Notes under the pieces: generated by a model
What the model saw: the letters and a program-made list of their open reading frames with translations, nothing else
The model's database searches: none
Told to the model about the DNA's origin: nothing
Shown: in pieces, positions 6,223 through 10,477 of the stretch
Numbering within the stretch: position 1 is the stretch's first letter
How the letters are laid out: each line of letters starts with the position of its first letter
Translations under genes and position numbers: made by a program
DNA from: an uncultured Prevotella sp.
Lineage (GTDB): Bacteria; Bacteroidota; Bacteroidia; Bacteroidales; Bacteroidaceae
Assembly (NCBI GenBank): GCA_934230685.1
Contig: CAKQFF010000058.1
Coordinates: 1-10,477, forward strand
Reading direction: 5' to 3'
DNA length: 10,477 nt

Positions 6223-6316
6223 ATACGCCCCATCTCGATATCTATTCGGGTGTGGGGCATCGTATTCGTTTGTTTTTGCTAAGGTTTTGTCAGAACCTTC
6301 ATACCGAATAAACGAA
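6223..6316 (+). promoter_or_regulatory. Nested stem-loops upstream of the lipoprotein gene
   Basis: ATACGCCCCA at 6223-6232 pairs with TGGGG-cat-CGTAT at 6253-6265, with a 3-base bulge. Next to it AAGGTTTT at 6281-6288 pairs with AGAACCTT at 6292-6299 around GTC (one T-G pair), enclosed by TTCGTTT at 6265-6271 and AAACGAA at 6310-6316. No long T run follows, so a leader structure is more likely than a terminator. Confidence 0.35.
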
Positions 6317-6388
6317 AATGGCTCCACACTTTCTTTTGTCCTAACCGGTCGTCTCTGGAGTCTGATGACATACATTTAAATTCATTTT

Positions 6389-9300
6389 ATGAAAAAATGG
6401 GCCTATGCTATTGCACTTCTGAGTGCGGTAACTCTAAGCTCGTGTTCGCAGTATGACGACACTCTGTTGCAGAATCGTGTCGGAACACTGGAGGCTGACG
6501 TGAAAAATCTTAAGGAACTCTGCAGCCAAATGAACACGAACATCTCAGCTATGCAGTCGATAGTGAATGCTATTCAGAACAATGATTATGTCACCGGTGT
6601 AGCTCCGGTAATGAAGAATGGCGTTGAAATTGGCTACACTATCTTGTTCAGCAAGAGTAATTCCATTACAATTTATCATGGTACAGACGGTCGTGACGGC
6701 ACTGACGGGAAAGACGGGAAGGATGGACGCGACGGAATAGATGGAACTAATGGTTACACGCCTGTTATCGGAGTCCAGAAAGATAGCGATGGCGTTTATT
6801 ATTGGACATTGGACGGCAAGTGGCTGACAGACATATCCGGGAATAAAATCAAGGCTGTGGGAACAGATGGGAAAGACGGTAAGGACGGATTGAACGGCGG
6901 AGCTGACGGGAAAGATGGAGAGAACGGTACCGACGGCAAGGATGGAAAAGACGGAGTGGACGGGAAAGACGGTGTTACTCCGAAACTCAAGATCGAGGAT
7001 GACTGGTGGTATATATCATATGATGAAGGGCAGTCATGGACTAAACTGTCGAAGGCTAAAGGTGAGGACGGAAAAGATGGACAAAATGGTACCGACGGTA
7101 AGGATGGAAAAGACGGAGTGGACGGAAAAGATGGTATCAATGGAGGAGATTCGTTCTTCAAGAGTGTTGATACTACCAACAAGGACTATATTGTATTCAC
7201 CTTGTCTGACGGAAGCCAGTTGAAGTTGCCGACTTGGTACGCATTCGAAGCGCTTCGCACTCAATGCAATCAGATGAATACCAACATTGAGGCATTGCAG
7301 AAGATAGTTTCATCTTTGCAGAACAATGACTACATCACTTCCTGCACACCTCACATGGAAAATGGAGTGCAGACCGGATATGTGATTTCTTTCGCGAAAT
7401 CCCCATCTATCATCGTTTACAACGGAAAGAATGGAGCCCCCGGCAAAGATGGAGAGCCGGGAAAGGACGGAGCAGACGGAAATGATGGCGTGGATGGAAA
7501 AGACGGCTATTCGCCTGTAGTAGGCGTGAAAAAAGACACCGACAATATATATTACTGGACTTTGGACGGCAAGTGGCTGACAGATGCTGACGGCAAGAAG
7601 GTCAAGGCCCAAGGAACGGACGGAAAAAACGGTGCTGACGGAAACGACGGACTTCCTGGAGCCGATGGTAAGGATGGTAATGACGGAGCTGACGGAGCAA
7701 ATGGCACAAACGGCAAGGACGGTGTGACTCCGCAGTTGAAGATAGAAGACGGATCCTGGTTTGTCTCAACTGATGGAGGGCAGAACTGGACCGAACTCGG
7801 TAAGGCTACAGGAGCCGATGGTAAGGATGGTGATTCGTTCTTCTCTTCCGTAAGCGATTCTGAGACAAAGGTTACATTCGTTCTCAAGGACGGTTCAAGC
7901 TTCGAAGTTCCGAAAGAAAGCGGACTGAACATAATTTTCCAAAATACAGAAGCTATCCGTTTCTCGCTCGGCAGCGCATATAAGATTGCATATACCCTTG
8001 TCGGTTCAGATGCTCAGACATCCATAGAGATTCTCTGTCAAGATGGTCTCAGGGCTACATTGGAGAAGACGGATGAAACAAGTGGTTTCGTGACAGTGAC
8101 CACCCCATATTCCATTGTTGAGCGCAGCACGGTAATAGTTCTCGTTTCTGATGGTCGCGGCAAGACCATAATGAAGGCGTTGAATTTTGTCTATGACGGA
8201 TCTTCAGACGGAGAAAAAGGAACATTGATCATTACGACGGCGAAGCCGTTGAGCATAGCTGCCGCCGGTGGAATCGTGGAAGTTCCTGTTCAGACCAATC
8301 TGAGTTATAGGGTTCAGATCGATGCCGCTGCCCAATCTTGGCTGACACACAAGGAGACTGTTGCCGTGAAGAGCCTTCGAAATGAATGTCTGAAATTTGA
8401 GGCCGCAGCCAATACCGGAGCACAGCGTCGTGCTTTTGTTTCGCTGATCAATCTCGCGGACGAGAGCATGGCACAGACATTCTGCATAACTCAGGATGCA
8501 GATGCGTCGGCTTTGGCTGAAACCATTTCTTTTGTAGATCCGGCTTTTGAGAAAATAGCTGTAACTCTCTGTGACCTGGATGGTGACGGAAAAGTTTCCC
8601 GTGCCGAGGCTCTGAATCTTGAGACTCTTGATGTTACGAGAATGGGAATAACAGATTTGACTGGCATCGAATGGTTCACGAACCTTCGTATTTTGAATTG
8701 TTCCGAGAACAGCTCGCTGAAGACATTAGATATTTCCAGCAATACCGCATTGGAAGAGCTGAAATGCCGCAATTGTAAGATAACAAACTTGGATGTCTCC
8801 AAGAATGTTGCTTTGAGAATTCTGAATTGTTACGGATGTAACATGAAGAAATTGGATGTATCCAACAATCCGTTATTGACGTCACTCAACTGCGGCTATA
8901 ATTCCATAACTGCCTTGGATTTGTCGCATAACCCGGAAATTACCGAATTCTTTTGCGAAGGATATTCTGGAACGTGGAGTGAAACTTCTACCGACCGTAT
9001 TCGTGTCTTAAATCTTAAGGGCTGTACAAAATTGCGGAAATTAAGTTGTTACTATCAATTGTTGGCTTCATTGAATCTGTCAGACTGTGTATCTCTGACA
9101 GAACTGGATTTAAGTGAAAATGTATTGCTTGGATTGGACCTTTCACGCAATATCAAACTCAGCAAATTGGACTGTAGTTATAATAAGATTCCTTCATTGA
9201 ACTTAAGTCACAATGCTTCTTTAACGACATGCGAAGTATCCTATAATCCATTGAGTACTATAAATGTGGGAGGTGTTCTGTCTTCATTGAAATTTGAGAC

Positions 9301-10327
9301 AGGAGAATGGACCTATAAGGAATCTGCGACCCTTGACATTATTGCTACAAAGCTGGAAAGTGCAAGCATCAGCTCCTCTCAACTAACAAGAATCAATTTT
9401 TCAAACAGTACTACATTGAAGAGTATAAGTCTTTACGTTTCTTCTCTTTCAGAACTTGATTTGTCGCCATTACCGAATTTGAGAAGTATCTATATCTCAG
9501 GGGAAAAATTGCAAACTTTGGACTTGAGAAACAATCGTCAATTGAATAGCTTGAGCTGCTCTAGTGTTCAACTCCGTGAAGTAAATCTCCCAAATAGCGA
9601 GTCCCTAACCACTGCTAGTTTCAGCGGTTGTAGACAGATTCCTTCTATTGATTTTTCAGTTGCGCCTAATCTTCAGAAACTGGATATTGTTAGCTGTGAT
9701 GCTTGGAATACTTTGGATTTATCAAATAATTTATCCTTAAAGTCGTTGGTATTTAATGGAAGCTCTTATATCAATCCTTCATTGAATAACATTGATTTAG
9801 GTGCGAACCCATACATAAAAGATCTAAGATTGAATAACATACATGGTTCATGTGAAATACGAGGCTCAAGGGTTGAGAAATTGGTGATCGGTAATTCCAT
9901 TACTAATAAAATCACAAATCTCAATATTAAAGATTTACCATCATTGACATCGCTAAGTGTTAGTGAATGTAACATGAAAACTCTAGATTTGAGCGGAAAT
10001 CCTCATTTGAAAGATTTGTCACTCTATGGAACCGTAGAAACATTGGACTTGACGAGCAATCCTGAACTGGAGTCGATTAAATGTAGTTCACTCAACCTCA
10101 AGTCTATCAATGTGACGAAATGTCCGCTTCTCAATACTATGAATTGCAGTTATAACTTCCTGGAGACTCTTGACATTAGCGGCAATCCGCTCTTGACGAC
10201 TCTGAATTGCTCGAATATGTCAACACTTAAGACGCTCTACCTCGACAAGTCTCAGCGAATCCGTTACATTACCTACGACCGCAGCACTTCATACATTCCG
10301 GAACAAACAGTCCTGGAGTATAAATAG
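6389..10327 (+). CDS. Surface lipoprotein: DUF4988, collagen-like, BACON, EF-hand, LRR
   Basis: Large lipoprotein of 1312 residues, probably on the outer surface, with a likely binding or adhesion role; its ligand is unknown. The signal ends in L-S-S-C (C19); the following S-Q-Y-D-D resembles Bacteroidetes surface-export signals. Next comes a duplicated module, about residues 31-283 and 284-510, offset by 248 residues: a coiled-coil-like segment with CxQMNTN and QNNDY, the DUF4988/PL29-lyase N-terminal type segment YYWTLDGKWLTD, and G-x-D/N triplet runs (GKDG, GTDG, GADG) like bacterial collagen. A beta-rich segment follows, then a BACON-like domain near 611-706, a perfect EF-hand-type loop DLDGDGKVSRAE at 729-740, and about 24 leucine-rich repeats of 20-22 residues (LxxLxCxxNxIxxLDLSxNPxL), many with cysteine. 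No lyase domain is present despite the N-terminal type. It is transcribed alone and ends at a strong terminator. Confidence 0.85.
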   Translation: MKKWAYAIALLSAVTLSSCSQYDDTLLQNRVGTLEADVKNLKELCSQMNTNISAMQSIVNAIQNNDYVTGVAPVMKNGVEIGYTILFSKSNSITIYHGTDGRDGTDGKDGKDGRDGIDGTNGYTPVIGVQKDSDGVYYWTLDGKWLTDISGNKIKAVGTDGKDGKDGLNGGADGKDGENGTDGKDGKDGVDGKDGVTPKLKIEDDWWYISYDEGQSWTKLSKAKGEDGKDGQNGTDGKDGKDGVDGKDGINGGDSFFKSVDTTNKDYIVFTLSDGSQLKLPTWYAFEALRTQCNQMNTNIEALQKIVSSLQNNDYITSCTPHMENGVQTGYVISFAKSPSIIVYNGKNGAPGKDGEPGKDGADGNDGVDGKDGYSPVVGVKKDTDNIYYWTLDGKWLTDADGKKVKAQGTDGKNGADGNDGLPGADGKDGNDGADGANGTNGKDGVTPQLKIEDGSWFVSTDGGQNWTELGKATGADGKDGDSFFSSVSDSETKVTFVLKDGSSFEVPKESGLNIIFQNTEAIRFSLGSAYKIAYTLVGSDAQTSIEILCQDGLRATLEKTDETSGFVTVTTPYSIVERSTVIVLVSDGRGKTIMKALNFVYDGSSDGEKGTLIITTAKPLSIAAAGGIVEVPVQTNLSYRVQIDAAAQSWLTHKETVAVKSLRNECLKFEAAANTGAQRRAFVSLINLADESMAQTFCITQDADASALAETISFVDPAFEKIAVTLCDLDGDGKVSRAEALNLETLDVTRMGITDLTGIEWFTNLRILNCSENSSLKTLDISSNTALEELKCRNCKITNLDVSKNVALRILNCYGCNMKKLDVSNNPLLTSLNCGYNSITALDLSHNPEITEFFCEGYSGTWSETSTDRIRVLNLKGCTKLRKLSCYYQLLASLNLSDCVSLTELDLSENVLLGLDLSRNIKLSKLDCSYNKIPSLNLSHNASLTTCEVSYNPLSTINVGGVLSSLKFETGEWTYKESATLDIIATKLESASISSSQLTRINFSNSTTLKSISLYVSSLSELDLSPLPNLRSIYISGEKLQTLDLRNNRQLNSLSCSSVQLREVNLPNSESLTTASFSGCRQIPSIDFSVAPNLQKLDIVSCDAWNTLDLSNNLSLKSLVFNGSSYINPSLNNIDLGANPYIKDLRLNNIHGSCEIRGSRVEKLVIGNSITNKITNLNIKDLPSLTSLSVSECNMKTLDLSGNPHLKDLSLYGTVETLDLTSNPELESIKCSSLNLKSINVTKCPLLNTMNCSYNFLETLDISGNPLLTTLNCSNMSTLKTLYLDKSQRIRYITYDRSTSYIPEQTVLEYK
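6680..7831 (+). repeat. Collagen-like GxD/N triplet tracts and duplicated module
   Basis: Six tracts of glycine triplets lie near 6680-6754, 6860-6973, 7061-7149, 7422-7505, 7615-7725 and 7810-7831, broken by two copies each of a YYWTLDGKWLTD segment and a GVTPxLKIED segment. At DNA level 6926-6973 and 7088-7135 are almost identical over 48 bases, and the stretch ttggacggcaagtggctgac occurs in both modules (near 6811 and 7561). This is a duplication inside one gene, with continued risk of slippage or recombination. Confidence 0.8.
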
Positions 10328-10350
10328 TGTATCTGAGTAATCTATATCTT

Positions 10351-10386
10351 ATGCCCGAATTTCTTCATGAATTTCGGGCATTTTTT
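10351..10386 (+). terminator. Strong intrinsic terminator after lipoprotein gene
   Basis: ATGCCCGAA at 10351-10359 pairs with TTCGGGCAT at 10373-10381. After one T-T mismatch, TTC pairs with GAA around the loop TTCAT. Six T bases follow (10381-10386). The T run overlaps the stop codon of the convergent SEDS gene, and the hairpin lies directly beyond that gene's end, so it may also protect its 3' end. Confidence 0.85.
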
Positions 10387-10477
10387 AGAAATACTTCTTC
10401 TCCCTGTGGTCCAGGGCGATGAAGATGGAAAGCATGATGGTGAATGCCCAGAGGGATGAGCCGCCGTAACTCATGAA
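10385..10477 (-). CDS. C terminus of SEDS family protein (RodA/FtsW), partial
   Basis: Only the last 30 codons are in the window; the gene continues beyond the right edge. The minus strand reads F-M-S-Y-G-G-S-S-L-W-A-F-T-I, then a hydrophobic stretch and L-D-H-R-E-K-K-Y-F-stop. The SYGGSS motif and final membrane helix are characteristic of the SEDS peptidoglycan glycosyltransferases that work with class B penicillin-binding proteins in the inner membrane. SYGGSSLW resembles Bacteroidetes RodA more than FtsW, but this is from memory, so I give no symbol. It is convergent with the lipoprotein gene, 57 bases from its stop codon, and its TAA lies in the T run of the shared terminator. Confidence 0.8.
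   Translation of the reverse strand, partial: FMSYGGSSLWAFTIMLSIFIALDHREKKYF

Larger units (their letters stand above)
5954..6388. other. Structured non-coding gap before the large lipoprotein gene
   Basis: No convincing gene. A minus-strand frame (about 5874-6260) is open but runs through the ATPase promoter, its repeats and its start codon, and has no recognised family. The stretch holds the right inverted repeat (5997-6012), a lone -7-like box TATATTTG at 6069-6076 on the plus strand, a hairpin at 6080-6107, a small one at 6118-6132 and a structured block at 6223-6316. It may be a long leader for the lipoprotein gene, remnants of an inserted element, or both. Confidence 0.5.

Noticed and set aside
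5874..6260. Minus-strand frame of 128 codons upstream of the ATPase gene
   Set aside because: It covers the ATPase promoter, leader repeats and start codon in another frame, and no domain is recognised.
6680..7831. Regular GAC/GGA-rich repeats that could suggest a CRISPR or minisatellite
   Set aside because: The repeats stay in frame and encode Gly-x-Asp triplets inside one long open frame; there are no uniform repeats with unique spacers.
6389..7900. Polysaccharide lyase (PL29) activity for the large lipoprotein
   Set aside because: Only the N-terminal type domain is present; the C-terminal part is BACON-like plus LRR, with no catalytic lyase region seen.
6799..7932. Long minus-strand frames rich in Pro-Ser opposite the collagen-like region
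   Set aside because: They are the antisense of glycine-triplet codons and have no start context or family.

Overview
The window looks like chromosome from a member of the Bacteroidales, probably a gut-type species. Several promoters match the Bacteroidetes pattern TAnnTTTG at -7, two proteins start with lipoprotein signals, and the largest gene has the PL29-lyase-N-terminal-like (DUF4988) and BACON-type domains typical of this order. No plasmid, phage, insertion-sequence transposase, rRNA or CRISPR array is visible.

Layout: a GC-rich non-coding start (1-160); a small lipoprotein gene (184-714); a 300-base gap with a promoter and strong dyads; a deoxynucleoside kinase gene (1014-1643) and a long-chain acyl-CoA synthetase gene (1651-3558), 7 bases apart and probably one transcript; a bidirectional hairpin terminator; a tRNA-Leu(UAA) gene on the minus strand (3579-3664); fabG (3713-4459); two related hairpins; a minus-strand AAA ATPase gene with a PD-(D/E)XK-like C terminus (4565-5890) and three 15-bp-period repeats in its leader; a structured non-coding stretch (about 5954-6388); a 1312-residue surface lipoprotein gene (6389-10327); a strong terminator; and the last 30 codons of a convergent SEDS gene, rodA or ftsW, on the minus strand.

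The kinase, acyl-CoA synthetase, FabG, tRNA and SEDS genes are core housekeeping genes (nucleotide salvage, fatty acid activation and synthesis, cell-wall elongation or division). The ATPase gene is visibly AT-richer, has its own promoter and repeats, and is bracketed by a 16-bp inverted repeat, so it looks like an accessory insertion between fabG and the large lipoprotein gene. The large lipoprotein joins a duplicated DUF4988/collagen-like module, a BACON-like domain, a canonical EF-hand-type calcium loop and about two dozen cysteine-containing leucine-rich repeats. It is probably a cell-surface binding protein or adhesin. The most interesting signals are this architecture, the repeats and inverted repeats around the ATPase gene, and the long dyad between two identical -7-like boxes upstream of the kinase gene. 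I found no clearly new multi-gene system.
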